From: an uncultured Candidatus Melainabacteria bacterium
Lineage (GTDB): Bacteria > Cyanobacteriota > Vampirovibrionia > Gastranaerophilales > Gastranaerophilaceae
Length of the DNA: 47,484 bases
Reading direction: 5' to 3'
Assembly (NCBI GenBank): GCA_934757255.1
Contig: CAKVLL010000013.1
Span: forward strand, 1 to 47,484
The notes below the pieces were generated by a model. It was not told the origin of the DNA. It saw only the letters and a list, made by a program, of their open reading frames with translations, and did not search any database. Positions 8,758 to 17,870 of the stretch are shown here, one piece after another; the stretch's first letter is position 1; the number at the start of each line of letters is the position of its first letter. Position numbers and translations under genes: made by a program.

Positions 8758-8995
8758 TTTCTTTCCTTTCTTCTTCTTTTCGTTTTGCCCTATGAGTAAC
8801 CATAGAAAGCAAATTGTATACCTTTTCATTATTTACAACCGTAAGCTGTGTTTTATTTTTCATTACAGAAACATCAATTGATGGTTTGTTCTCAAAAATA
8901 TTTCCTGTTTGCAAACTAACAATCTGCACAAAATTATCTTTGAATATACTTAGGGGTTCTTTTAAAAATGTTTCAAATGTTTTAAAAATATTCAT
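8744..8995 (-). CDS. Small protein of unknown function upstream of engB
   Basis: An 83-aa protein starting MNIFKTFETFLKEPLS, with GGAAG 5 nt before the ATG at 8995. The N-terminal half is mildly hydrophobic without a clear membrane segment; the C-terminus is strongly charged (HRAKRKEEERKE). Translationally coupled to engB by a 14-bp overlap. No family recognised. It appears to be the first gene of the leftward engB-WYL-WYL-coaX unit. Confidence 0.5.
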   Translation of the reverse strand: MNIFKTFETFLKEPLSIFKDNFVQIVSLQTGNIFENKPSIDVSVMKNKTQLTVVNNEKVYNLLSMVTHRAKRKEEERKENETA

Positions 8996-9151
8996 ATCAG
9001 CTTCCAATTAGCCTAAAATACCTACGTTTAAACTCTTTTTATTAAAATATTCAAAGAGCCTTATGCAATGTTCAAATTGTTGATTAAAAACTACTTAAGC
9101 AATAAAAACTCTACAAGCAAAACAGTAGAATTATGTATACATAAGAAAAAA

Positions 9152-9223
9152 CTCCCCAGGTTGGACTCGAACCAACAACCTACCGGTTAACAGCCGGTTG
9201 CTCCGCCATTGAGCTACTGAGGA
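9152..9223 (-). tRNA. tRNA-Asn (anticodon GTT)
   Basis: The minus strand folds as a 72-nt tRNA. The acceptor stem TCCTCAG pairs with CTGGGGA (one T-G pair), with discriminator G. The anticodon loop CTGTTAA carries GTT, and the T loop GGTTCGAGTCC is canonical. CCA is not encoded. Confidence 0.95.
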
Positions 9224-9303
9224 ATATTTCCTTTACTATAATAACAAATAATTTTTTTTTGTAAAGGGGGTAAATCATTGAAGAATAAATTTTATATAAA
9301 TTC

Positions 9304-9546
9304 CTATCCTTCACTTACCTCTTTTTTCTGATAACGCGCAGCTTTCGCATTTATAGCATAACAAGTTGAGCACAATTTTTGGGATAGCATAAACATATTA
9401 CGTTGAATATTCGCAACATCATTCATTGCTTCCAGCATCTTATCTGGATTAACCATTGATTCCATTGCTTCATGGTTATCAACTTTTTCATCTGCGTATT
9501 TCTTTACCAATAACTTATCAATATAATCTCTTGCACCAATAGCCAT
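9304..9546 (-). CDS. Small conserved-looking protein of unknown function
   Basis: An 80-aa, mostly helical protein beginning MAIGARDYIDKLLVKKYAD and containing a CxxC pair (CSTC) near residue 60 within a basic C-terminal helix. A strong ribosome site (TTAGGAG) lies about 7 nt before the ATG. The single CxxC could bind metal as a dimer or form a disulphide; this is a guess. It lies just downstream of the tRNA-Asn gene's 5' side and is not obviously co-transcribed with it. No family recognised. Confidence 0.6.
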   Translation of the reverse strand: MAIGARDYIDKLLVKKYADEKVDNHEAMESMVNPDKMLEAMNDVANIQRNMFMLSQKLCSTCYAINAKAARYQKKEVSEG

Positions 9547-9676
9547 AGTATAACTCCTAATCCTTATTATTCCCTATATATTATTAAAGTTTTTTTAGCA
9601 TGAAAAATTGCTACATGAAGCATAAAATGTAAAGTTTTTGTAACAATTTAAAATAATAAACGAAATTCTTTTCTAA

Positions 9677-10474
9677 TTACTTCAAATACTTATTTGTAAT
9701 TTTTTTAGCAGCCATCGTTCCGCTTACAAGAGAAATGAAAACTAAAGGCACGCGATAAAAAACGCTCATCTTTTTTGTCAAAGCACTTGCGGTATACAAG
9801 AAAAATAATGGCAACAAAGAATCATTTATCATGCATTTTGTTGTATTATGAAGACGTTTATTAAATTCTCTATCTTTAGCGAGTTCAATTGCTTGCTGGC
9901 CAATCAATCCCGTTGTGAATATACGCATTTGTGGCATATCAGTAACTCTTGAATACATTTCTTTTTTTGTCTCGTCATCAATTATTCGCCCAAGGTTACT
10001 GTCAATATACTGTCCAACACGATTATGCTCTAATCCTTGCGGTTTTTTCTGGATTTTTTCCGGTTGTTCAAAACCGGTTTTGGAAAGCAAATAATCCATG
10101 CCTAACGCACCAAGAATTCCGGACGAAAACAGAGTAAAACTTGATAAAACATTCTTAATAATAGTTTTTGTTGTTTCTAGGGAAGTTTGAACATTTTTAA
10201 GCTTGCTTTTGTGGACAATTCTCTCTGATATCTCGTGGATTTTTTTGTGATAAAAACCACTCTTCAAAAGCTGATTAGTCAAACCTCTTTCAGCCGCCAT
10301 ACCCAATGCTGCGCCTGATAGTGCGACAGCATCTTTAATCAAAAATTTGTTTTTATATTTTTTATCAGTTGCATTGTAATCATTATACATCTTATATCCG
10401 CCACTTGCTAAAAAAATTGAAGCAGATAAATATGGTGAATTAATTACTCTATCGAATGTTTTACCAATTTTCAT
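9677..10474 (-). CDS. Membrane protein of unknown function
   Basis: A 265-aa protein with several moderately hydrophobic segments (about 12-28, 48-62, 108-128, 215-232 and 240-258), basic loops and glycine/alanine-rich helices. It begins MKIGKTFDRVINSPYLS, with no cleavable signal peptide. The segment layout is reminiscent of the F-x-G membrane protein at 44126-44773, although no clear sequence match was seen and the F-x-G motif itself is missing. Divergent from the ABC permease gene across a 95-bp AT-rich spacer. No family recognised. Confidence 0.5.
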   Translation of the reverse strand: MKIGKTFDRVINSPYLSASIFLASGGYKMYNDYNATDKKYKNKFLIKDAVALSGAALGMAAERGLTNQLLKSGFYHKKIHEISERIVHKSKLKNVQTSLETTKTIIKNVLSSFTLFSSGILGALGMDYLLSKTGFEQPEKIQKKPQGLEHNRVGQYIDSNLGRIIDDETKKEMYSRVTDMPQMRIFTTGLIGQQAIELAKDREFNKRLHNTTKCMINDSLLPLFFLYTASALTKKMSVFYRVPLVFISLVSGTMAAKKITNKYLK

Positions 10475-10569
10475 TTTTGTCTTTTTTTGTCCAATTATAT
10501 AAATACACCAAAAAAAATTTTTTTTTGCTATCTCTTCATAAAAATTTAATAATGTAATAAAATATTCCT

Positions 10570-11376
10570 ATGAAGAAATTTTTCATGTACATAATATTAA
10601 TCGTTTTAGCTGTTTCAATGTTTTTACCGTTTATAATGATGTTTTTAATATCATTAAGCGGTGACGAAAGCATTTTTACAAACTACAAAAATATAAATTT
10701 CTCAATTTTGGCATACAAAAATGTTTTTCATTCAATTCCTGTAGCAAAATATTTTTTAAACAGCCTCATTGTAGCCGGCGCGACAACTGTTGGACAAGTC
10801 CTAATTTCTGCACTTGCCGGATATGGATTTGCGAGGTTGAAATTCAAAGGCAGTAATATATTATTTTTTATCGTAATTCTTACGATGATGGTTCCTCCGC
10901 AAGTGAATATCGTTCCACTTTTTTATCTTATGAGCAAATTGGGTTGGATAAACACATATCAAGCACTCATTATACCCGGAATTTTCGGCGGTTTTGGTAT
11001 TTATATGATGAAACAATATTTCGAAAGTTTTACTAAAGACTTGGAAGAAGCTGCAAAGCTTGACGGTTGCAATGTTTTTCAGATTTTCTATAAAGTCGCA
11101 CTTCCTTGCGCCATGCCGGCAATTGCAACATTAAGCATTTTTACTTTTGTAACTACTTGGAACAGTTTTATGTGGCCATTAATTGTCACAAATTCAGAAA
11201 ACATGCGGACTCTAACCGTCGGACTTACGATTTTCAAGAGTTCGTTTAGAGAAGTCACGATGTGGGGAGAATTAATGGCGTGCTCTTGCATTTGCTCAAT
11301 TCCTGTCATTTTAATATTTCTAGTTGGTAAAAAATACCTTATCAACAGTCCTATGGATGGTGCAATAAAAGGTTAA
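10570..11376 (+). CDS. Carbohydrate ABC transporter permease (MalG/UgpE type)
   Basis: A 268-aa CUT1-family inner-membrane permease. Six membrane segments are predictable, starting at about residues 5-25. The cytoplasmic EAA loop that docks the ATPase is intact: EEAAKLDGCN (about 159-168) ending in ALP. The C-terminus SPMDGAIKG matches the family's typical G-x-V-K-G end. Such permeases normally sit beside a second permease (MalF/UgpA type) and a solute-binding protein, but here the gene is alone, followed by yajQ. The remaining subunits must be elsewhere if the transporter works. Substrate unknown, probably an oligosaccharide or glycerol phosphate. Confidence 0.85.
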   Translation: MKKFFMYIILIVLAVSMFLPFIMMFLISLSGDESIFTNYKNINFSILAYKNVFHSIPVAKYFLNSLIVAGATTVGQVLISALAGYGFARLKFKGSNILFFIVILTMMVPPQVNIVPLFYLMSKLGWINTYQALIIPGIFGGFGIYMMKQYFESFTKDLEEAAKLDGCNVFQIFYKVALPCAMPAIATLSIFTFVTTWNSFMWPLIVTNSENMRTLTVGLTIFKSSFREVTMWGELMACSCICSIPVILIFLVGKKYLINSPMDGAIKG

Positions 11377-11449
11377 TTATCATTATCAAAACATCTTAAT
11401 TTTTTATTCATGTTATTATTAACATGTAATAACAAATTAGGAGTTCATT

Positions 11450-11950
11450 ATGGCAAAAGATTGCAGTTTTGATGTTGTTTCAGAATTCGACCGTCAAGAG
11501 TTAGTTAACGCTGTTGATCAGGTTAAAAGAGATTTGACATCACGTTTTGACTTAAAAAATTCTAATTCGTCAATTGATTTGGAAGGTGAAAAATCAATAA
11601 CAATTACAACAAACGACGAAATGAAATTGAGAAATATTTACGATATTCTTCAATCAAAGCTTGTTAAACGCGGTTTGAGTATCAAAATTCTTGACGCTCA
11701 AACAATCGAGAATGCGCTTGGCGGAAACGTTAGACAAGTTTTTAACCTTAGAAAAGGCTTAACTCAAGAATTAGCAAAAAAAATTGTTGCTGATATTAAA
11801 GACTCAAAATTAAAAGTTCAAGCATCAATTCAAGGCGAACAAGTAAGAGTTTCAGGCAAAAGCAGAGATGATTTGCAGACTGTAATTCAACTTTTGAGAA
11901 AGAATGAAGAAAAATACGACGCACCGTTGCAGTTTACGAATTATAGATAA
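11450..11950 (+). CDS. yajQ: YajQ-family nucleotide-binding protein
   Basis: A 166-aa cytosolic protein of the YajQ family, reported to bind nucleotides including cyclic di-GMP in some bacteria. The start MAKDCSFDVVSEFDRQE and the end APLQFTNYR match the family closely, as does the VRQVFNLRKGLTQELAKKI core. The ribosome site TTAGGAG lies 7 nt before the ATG. Length is normal (about 163 aa). An inverted-repeat element follows 11 bp after the stop codon. Confidence 0.92.
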   Translation: MAKDCSFDVVSEFDRQELVNAVDQVKRDLTSRFDLKNSNSSIDLEGEKSITITTNDEMKLRNIYDILQSKLVKRGLSIKILDAQTIENALGGNVRQVFNLRKGLTQELAKKIVADIKDSKLKVQASIQGEQVRVSGKSRDDLQTVIQLLRKNEEKYDAPLQFTNYR

Positions 11951-11961
11951 AAATTTCTTTT

Positions 11962-12101
11962 AAGGTAATAGGGGAATAAGGGAATAAGGGAATAAGAGAT
12001 TTTAGATTATTTTTTTAGAAAATGCGCTTAATAAACACAATTTAAAAATAAAAAGACTTAATACCACTTATTCCCTTATTCCCTTATTCCCCTATTACCT
12101 T
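11962..12101 (+). repeat. 140-bp GGGAATAAG inverted-repeat element, copy A
   Basis: Runs from AAGGTAATAGGGGAATAAGG to its reverse complement. The terminal arms are made of reiterated GGGAATA(AG) units, and the AT-rich core opens AGATTTTAGA and closes ACCACTTATTCCC. Copies B-E share arms and core edges. It is too short to encode a protein, so it is MITE-like or a large REP-like element. It reads in the same direction as the flanking yajQ and mgtE genes. Confidence 0.85.
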
Positions 12102-12155
12102 CGAACAACTTTCAACTTAAAAAACTGCTATATGCGTGAGAAAAGGAATTATATC

Positions 12156-13523
12156 ATGCCAAACATAGAAAATACCATTGATCGTATTCAAGAATTAATT
12201 GATACAAACGCAGAACAGCAACTTCGCGATGAACTTGCAGCTTATCACTCTGCGGATTTGGCGGATATTTTTCAGAAACTTAAGCCTGAAGAACGCTTAG
12301 CGTGCATTACTCATATTGATGAAGAAAAAGCTGCTGATGTAATTGAATATCTGCCCCCTCAACTTCAAGTCGAGATTTTGGGTGATGTAGATACGGCACT
12401 TGCGTCAAGATTGATTTCAAAACTTCCTCACGATGAAGCGGCGGACGTTTTGGGCGATATGGAAGAGGATGAATCACAAGCGTATTTGGACAAATTACCG
12501 CAAAAATTCTCTTCTGAAATTCGTGAACTTTTGACATACAACGAAGATACAGCCGGTGGTATTATGACACCGCTTGTGCTTACGGTTTATGACAATATGA
12601 CGGTAAAAGAAGCTCTTGATACTATCCGAATCAAAGCCGAAAAAGAAAATATGGAGCTTTATTACGTTTATGTTGTCGACAAAAACAACCACCTTGTTGG
12701 TGTTGCGTCTTTAAGAAACCTAATCACCGCGCCAACAGATTTGAATATCTCTGATTTGATGTCGAAAGATTTGGTAAAAGTGCATGTAGACGATTATCAA
12801 GACCACATAGCCGATATCTTTATGAAATACCAATTCAATGCTTTGCCGGTTGTTGATTTGTACAACCACTTAAAAGGGATTGTGACTTGGGATGACGTTC
12901 AAGACATTGTAGAAGAAGAAACCACGGATGAAATTTTGACATCTTCAGGTATCGTAACAGATTTGGGTGACGAAGACGATGACCTTTTGACAGGTAGTCT
13001 TTTACACTCAATAAAGGCGCGTATTCCTTGGCTGTTCATTACTTTGATTGGTGAGTTTATTGCAGTTACTATTACAAATAAATACGATAAAACATTTACG
13101 GCACTTCCGATAATTGCGGCATTTATGCCACTACTAGCCGGCTTGGGCGGAAATATTGGTACACAAAGTATTACGCTTATGGTTCGTGGTATGTCAACAG
13201 GACAAATTTCTTTAAGTTCAGGTTGGCATCATATTATGCGTGAAACTGTTACCGGACTTAGTATCGGCTTGATTTTTGGTTTGTTGGTAACTTTTGTAAC
13301 TTGGGGTTGGCAACATAATCTAGAATTGGGCTTGATTGTCGGCATTGCAATGTCTTTGAATATGACGATTGCAACTATGATTGGAACTTGCACGCCTTTA
13401 GTTTTAAAGAAAATGAAGATAGATCCTGCGGTTGCGTCAGGCCCCGTAATTGCAACAACTATTGACGTTATTGGTTTGGCGGTTTATTTAACACTAGTTA
13501 CTTGGTATTTAATCAACGCATAA
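12156..13523 (+). CDS. mgtE: Magnesium transporter MgtE
   Basis: A 455-aa Mg2+ channel. Domain order: an N-terminal MgtE superhelix (about 1-130, acidic, with the LPHDEAADVLGDMEEDE region), a tandem CBS pair (about 131-260) that senses cytosolic Mg2+, then five membrane helices (about 285-455). The pore signature is seen as PLLAGLGGNIGTQS. The ATG at 12156 has AAGGAA 8 nt upstream; an upstream in-frame ATG at 12132 lacks a site. The region ahead is largely repeat copy A, leaving little room for a Mg2+ riboswitch. The radical SAM gene follows 10 bp downstream. Confidence 0.95.
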   Translation: MPNIENTIDRIQELIDTNAEQQLRDELAAYHSADLADIFQKLKPEERLACITHIDEEKAADVIEYLPPQLQVEILGDVDTALASRLISKLPHDEAADVLGDMEEDESQAYLDKLPQKFSSEIRELLTYNEDTAGGIMTPLVLTVYDNMTVKEALDTIRIKAEKENMELYYVYVVDKNNHLVGVASLRNLITAPTDLNISDLMSKDLVKVHVDDYQDHIADIFMKYQFNALPVVDLYNHLKGIVTWDDVQDIVEEETTDEILTSSGIVTDLGDEDDDLLTGSLLHSIKARIPWLFITLIGEFIAVTITNKYDKTFTALPIIAAFMPLLAGLGGNIGTQSITLMVRGMSTGQISLSSGWHHIMRETVTGLSIGLIFGLLVTFVTWGWQHNLELGLIVGIAMSLNMTIATMIGTCTPLVLKKMKIDPAVASGPVIATTIDVIGLAVYLTLVTWYLINA

Positions 13524-13533
13524 GATTTTTAAA

Positions 13534-14445
13534 ATGGAAGAAAAAAGATACAATCAATACAGTAAGCATTTAAAAGATAAATTTGGCGCAAAGGTTTATA
13601 AAATAACTTTAGACGCCGGTTTTTCCTGTCCAAATCGTGACGGTAAAATCTCAAATCGCGGTTGTATTTTTTGTGATGATGGCGGAAGCTTTTCACAAGC
13701 GCATTCAAATCTTTTGAGCATAGAAGAACAGGTTAAAGTTGGCGCGGAAACTTTGGCTAGAAGATTTAAGGCAAAAAAATTCATGTCTTATTTTCAAGCT
13801 TTTTCAAATACTTATAAACCGGTTGACGAATTGGAAAAAATTTATACCGCGTCTTTGACGCACCCTGATATTGTTGGGCTTTCTATTGGTACTCGTCCGG
13901 ATTGTGTAGATGATGATAAATTAAAATTAATTTCTTCGTTTACAAAAGATTATTATACTTGGGTTGAATACGGCTTACAGAGCGTGCATGATAAGACTTT
14001 GAAAAAGATTAATCGTGGACACGATTATAAATGTTTTTTAGATGCGTATGAAAATACTAAAAAATATGGAATTAATACTTGCTTACACGTCATTTTAAAT
14101 CTGTTTGAAAATCATGAAGAAATGATGGAAACAGCTAAAACGATTGCGAAACTTGAGCCTGAAGGGGTTAAGATTCACATGCTTTGCGCTTTAGAAGGAA
14201 CTGAACTCGCTGAAATGTATAGAAAAGGCGAAATTGATTTTATGTCAGAAGATGAATATGTGAATACAGTTTGTGATTTTTTGGAATATTTACCACCTAA
14301 AACTACAATTCATCGCCTTGCAGGGAATGGTTTAAGAACAGAGCTTGTAGCCCCTCGTTGGATTGGCAAAAAACTTGATTGTTTAAATAAAATTGATAGA
14401 GAATTTATTAGGCGCAATACAAGACAAGGAAGTCGTATAAAATAA
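13534..14445 (+). CDS. TIGR01212-family radical SAM protein (YhcC-like)
   Basis: A 303-aa iron-sulfur enzyme. The cluster cysteines follow the family's C-x11-C-x2-C spacing (C32, C44, C47, in SCPNRDGKISNRGCIFC), unlike the common C-x3-C-x2-C. The downstream GLSIGTRPDCV and VEYGLQSVHD blocks are typical of this family and related MiaB/Elp3-like oxidoreductases. Substrate is unknown; E. coli YhcC has been linked to anaerobic metabolism and RNA modification. Co-directional with mgtE, 10 bp apart, so probably co-transcribed. Confidence 0.88.
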   Translation: MEEKRYNQYSKHLKDKFGAKVYKITLDAGFSCPNRDGKISNRGCIFCDDGGSFSQAHSNLLSIEEQVKVGAETLARRFKAKKFMSYFQAFSNTYKPVDELEKIYTASLTHPDIVGLSIGTRPDCVDDDKLKLISSFTKDYYTWVEYGLQSVHDKTLKKINRGHDYKCFLDAYENTKKYGINTCLHVILNLFENHEEMMETAKTIAKLEPEGVKIHMLCALEGTELAEMYRKGEIDFMSEDEYVNTVCDFLEYLPPKTTIHRLAGNGLRTELVAPRWIGKKLDCLNKIDREFIRRNTRQGSRIK

Positions 14446-14488
14446 TTTATTAAAACTATTTTTCATTATTTCTTGATATAATATTTTT

Positions 14489-15130
14489 ATGAAATATAAA
14501 ATTTTTCTTCTTACTTTTTTTATTATTTTTTTAATTCCACCAACTTTTCCTGCCATAAAAGGTAGCTTAGAATATTCAATTCCAATTGATTATTCAAAAT
14601 TAAATGAAGAAGAACTACAAGTTGAAGCCGGCATATACTATAATTTAGCATTAAAAAATGGCGCCAATAGTAAGGATATGACAACCGCGCTTAATTTATA
14701 CCATATATTGGCACACAAAAATCATACAAATGTAACGTATTTAACAAGGCTTGGGACATTGTATGATATTGTTGGGAAAGACAGATACGCAAAAGGTGCT
14801 TTTTTTGATGCAATGGGAATTAAACCCAATGAGCCGGAAGCGTACTTTAGACTTGGTGAATTTTATTACAAAAGACAAATGTATAAAAAAGCTTTGAGAT
14901 TTTACATAGAAGCCTACAAATTCGGCTACACGCATCATTACGAAACAGTTTATAAGCTTGGCGATATTTACGAAAAATTTGGTGATACAAAATCAGCGTT
15001 GAAATATCTGAGAATTGCATCTACAATCAATACAAATTCTGAACTAGACAACAAGTTGATGAGAGTAGAAAACGCGGACAAAATTAATCGCGAATATTAT
15101 TCCAATACAAGAATTCATCCTATTGAATAA
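14489..15130 (+). CDS. Secreted TPR protein
   Basis: A 213-aa protein with an N-terminal signal peptide (MKYKIFLLTFFIIFLIPP, cleavage likely near residue 22) followed by three to four tetratricopeptide repeats (about 55-190, for example EAYFRLGEFYYKRQMYKKAL and HYETVYKLGDIYEKFGDTKSA). It lacks a lipobox, so it is expected in the periplasm. It may be an assembly scaffold for envelope complexes. It converges with the glycosyltransferase-like gene, 14 bp apart. Confidence 0.7.
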   Translation: MKYKIFLLTFFIIFLIPPTFPAIKGSLEYSIPIDYSKLNEEELQVEAGIYYNLALKNGANSKDMTTALNLYHILAHKNHTNVTYLTRLGTLYDIVGKDRYAKGAFFDAMGIKPNEPEAYFRLGEFYYKRQMYKKALRFYIEAYKFGYTHHYETVYKLGDIYEKFGDTKSALKYLRIASTINTNSELDNKLMRVENADKINREYYSNTRIHPIE

Positions 15131-15144
15131 ATTTTTCTATTACA

Positions 15145-16977
15145 CTACAGCCAATCATAAATTTCGTTGTATTTTTCAATTATTTCAAAATTCCAGCTTG
15201 AATCGTGGTTCATTGCATTTTTTATTACTAAATTCCAACTTGAAGGATTTTGCACCAATAAATTCAATGCTCTTGTGAGTGTTTCTAAATAAATAGCATT
15301 TGCACCTGCTTCGCCTAAAAGTATTATGGGCGTTTTAAATCCACATCCGGCAATCATATCATCAAAAATATCTACTACTGTATCGTTGTAAACACCTATT
15401 CTGGATACAATTGGAATGCAACCGTATTTCATAGCCTTAAAATGTTCTGTGTCAATCACATTAAGGCGTTTAGGCAGAAGTATAATATCAGAAGCAGCAT
15501 AAAACTGTTCAAGCTTGATTTCATCATTAATATAAAGCCATCTTCCATTCAAAGCCGAATTTTTCGTTAAAAATTCAACGAAAGATTTTACAAAGTTGTT
15601 TCCCAAACCGTTTGGAATATTGATTATTACTTGAACATTTTTTCTTAGTTCAAACAACTTCAAAATAACGTCAAAGGCAATATCAACACCTTGATTGAAC
15701 ATATCATCTGAAAAATGTGCAAAAATCAAAGGTGCACTATAAAATGCGTCCAAATACCCTTTTACGACATAATTTTCTGTCTTGAAAAGGCTTGTATCAA
15801 CAAATTTTGTTCTAATTCTTTCTTCCGAAAACTCTCTTAATAGATAAGTTTTATTTCTCGCTCTTAACTCCCTAAAATTGTCCGCATTAAATTGTTGATA
15901 CAAATTCGCTTTCTTTTTATCAAAGCCAAAAAGTACATAATCACTTTTGTTTTTAGTTTTTTCTAATCTTTTTACCAAATTTTCACCAAGAAATTTTTTA
16001 TCGAAAATTTCGTCATAATAAGATTTTGAAACTGTTAGCCAAAAATCTGTTTTTTTAATCGTAAAATATATTGCATTATAAAATGAATTATTTTCGCATT
16101 TTAGTTCTGGGAAAAGCTGTAAAGCCCTCAAATTCATTCGATTAAACAAAATGTTTTCATCAATTTCTTCTTCTGTATTTACGCAACTTCTGAATTTTGT
16201 ATAATTTTCATAAAGAAAATCAAGGCACTCATGCATTTGAGTAAATCGCTTGGTATTATGAAGATTAAACAAAGTCGCGATACATTTTTGAATAACTTTA
16301 TCGCGACAAAGTTTCTTCATTCCTTTTTTATCAGCAAGATTTATTGCAGCCCAAAAAGCTTCTATTTTATCATTCTCAAATTTACTAAAATCTTCAACAA
16401 CTTGAACGACTTTTACTATATAAGATTTTTTAGCTTCAAACTCCGCACCAAGAAAAAACGGAACTCTATCTGCATGCACAATATCAGGTTTAATTTTTTC
16501 CACACAAATTCTTACAGCTTTCAAAAACAAAGCAAGATATTGAAATTGCGATAAATCTTTCATTGCATAAGCAGCTGAAAAAAGCCCAAAAGTTTCAATA
16601 TTATCTTCATTTCTTGGCAACTTATACAATCGTGCTTCATTCACCTTATTTTGCAGAAAAAATTCAAAATTGATACTCGTCTTCTCTAAATTTTCAACAC
16701 TATGAATCGGGATTAAAACTTTTATTTCTTTATTAGGATATTGTTTTTTAAATGCTAGAATATAATCTTTTGGCAGCTTTTGTGTTGTTACAATTAATAC
16801 TTGTTTACAATCATTTCTCAATCGTTTTCTTAAAATTACAGATAATTTTTTTCTAAAAAATCTAAATTGAGTTTTTAAATTATACATAAAATCCACAGCT
16901 TCAACCTCTTGAAAAAATTCTGTATCAAGAGGCGCATCAAACTCTCCAGTATGAGTTGCTGTTTCAAAATTATCCAT
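15145..16977 (-). CDS. Divergent glycogen-synthase-like (GT5/GT4) protein
   Basis: A 610-aa protein with two Rossmann-like halves. The C-terminal half resembles glycogen synthase: HFSDDMFNQGVDIAFDVI matches the usual HRLxxQKGxDL block, and FYAASDIILLPKRLNVID followed by FKAMKYGCIPIVSRIG matches the FYxxSDxFLxPS...AMRYGxxP block. Key family features are missing: the N-terminal KTGGL ADP-glucose loop is not found and the E-x7-E catalytic pair is not preserved. An extended charged N-terminal region (1-70) is also unusual. It may be an inactive homologue or an enzyme with a changed donor. The gene is monocistronic. Confidence 0.6.
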   Translation of the reverse strand: MDNFETATHTGEFDAPLDTEFFQEVEAVDFMYNLKTQFRFFRKKLSVILRKRLRNDCKQVLIVTTQKLPKDYILAFKKQYPNKEIKVLIPIHSVENLEKTSINFEFFLQNKVNEARLYKLPRNEDNIETFGLFSAAYAMKDLSQFQYLALFLKAVRICVEKIKPDIVHADRVPFFLGAEFEAKKSYIVKVVQVVEDFSKFENDKIEAFWAAINLADKKGMKKLCRDKVIQKCIATLFNLHNTKRFTQMHECLDFLYENYTKFRSCVNTEEEIDENILFNRMNLRALQLFPELKCENNSFYNAIYFTIKKTDFWLTVSKSYYDEIFDKKFLGENLVKRLEKTKNKSDYVLFGFDKKKANLYQQFNADNFRELRARNKTYLLREFSEERIRTKFVDTSLFKTENYVVKGYLDAFYSAPLIFAHFSDDMFNQGVDIAFDVILKLFELRKNVQVIINIPNGLGNNFVKSFVEFLTKNSALNGRWLYINDEIKLEQFYAASDIILLPKRLNVIDTEHFKAMKYGCIPIVSRIGVYNDTVVDIFDDMIAGCGFKTPIILLGEAGANAIYLETLTRALNLLVQNPSSWNLVIKNAMNHDSSWNFEIIEKYNEIYDWL

Positions 16978-17111
16978 AATTTCAAAGTATCATAGGAATA
17001 AGGTTAAATCAAGCATATTAACCTTCAAAATATTATAAAAACATCATTGACTTTTTTATAAACATCATTAAATTTTTACTACATCAAACGGATGATTTTA
17101 TAGATATTTAC

Positions 17112-17139
17112 TAAAGCAAATGTTCTATTAATCCGATAA
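17112..17139 (+). promoter_or_regulatory. Sigma-28-like promoter of the flagellar rod genes
   Basis: TAAA (17112-17115), 16 nt, then TCCGATAA (17132-17139). This matches the flagellar sigma-28 -10 box GCCGATAA at 7 of 8 bases, with spacing one base longer than ideal. It sits 22 bp before the first rod gene and just ahead of its GAGGT ribosome site. Confidence 0.55.
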
Positions 17140-17161
17140 AACACATAAAAGAGGTACAACT

Positions 17162-17860
17162 ATGCAAATCAACGGCGGTGTAAGATTTTGTGAACAAGGC
17201 ATGAAAGCTTCAATTAGAGCGATGCATGTTCAAAGTGAAATTTTAGGAATGATTAATGAAAACGTTGCAGGTTTCGACAAAGTCGGTTTTCAAAGACGCG
17301 AACCTGTTGTTTCGTCATTCACTGAATATATTGGCGTTCACGGACTTTCAAGTACGGTAGATGACCAAGTCGGTCGTATCATGGTATCAAAAAATCCGCT
17401 TGACATTTCAATGGCGAACAAAGGATACTTTCAAGTTCAAACTCCTCAAGGAGTACAACTTACACGTGATGGAAGATTTAAGTTGGATAAAGCAGGAAAT
17501 CTGTTAAACCTGGAAGATAATCCTGTTTTGTCAGATGCCGGAATGCCAATAAAATTACCTGTTGTACCTGATAATGTTGCTCAAGTTGTTGTAAACACAA
17601 AAGGTAAAATCAGCGTCTTAGATAAAAATTCAAATCAATTAGTTGAAGCCGGCCATTTGGGTATAGTAGATGCCAATGGAATGGCAGTTCTCAATCCTGA
17701 CGTAAAACAAGGTTACAACGAATATTCAAACGTAACGCTTCAAAACGAATTTTTAGCCGTAAAACCTGTCGTAAGAAATTTTGAAGCCAATCGTCAAATT
17801 TTCTTATTAGAAAGTTCAAATTTACAAAAAGTTATAAGCCAATTAGGCTCTGTATCTTAG
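17162..17860 (+). CDS. Flagellar rod/hook protein of the FlgF/FlgG family
   Basis: A 232-aa structural protein of the flagellar rod. The N-terminal bb-rod domain (about 1-35) has INENVAGFDKVGFQRRE in place of the common NNxANxxTxGFK. The central region contains the family's ISMANKGYFQVQTPQG and QLTRDGRFKLDKAG blocks, and the C-terminus (about 185-230) forms the second rod helix. GAGGT lies just upstream. Which of FlgF or FlgG it is cannot be settled by eye. First gene of a four-gene rod cluster; the next gene starts 10 bp after its stop. Confidence 0.85.
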   Translation: MQINGGVRFCEQGMKASIRAMHVQSEILGMINENVAGFDKVGFQRREPVVSSFTEYIGVHGLSSTVDDQVGRIMVSKNPLDISMANKGYFQVQTPQGVQLTRDGRFKLDKAGNLLNLEDNPVLSDAGMPIKLPVVPDNVAQVVVNTKGKISVLDKNSNQLVEAGHLGIVDANGMAVLNPDVKQGYNEYSNVTLQNEFLAVKPVVRNFEANRQIFLLESSNLQKVISQLGSVS

Positions 17861-17870
17861 GAGGTAAACT

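Noticed and set aside
11962..12101. Tandem GGGAATAAG units as a CRISPR array
   Set aside because: Units are 7-9 bp, contiguous, without unique spacers, and occur as inverted arms; no cas genes in the window.
11951..12155. Mg2+ riboswitch (M-box or mgtE leader) upstream of mgtE
   Set aside because: Most of the 205-bp gap is repeat copy A and the remaining part is too short for the conserved M-box core.
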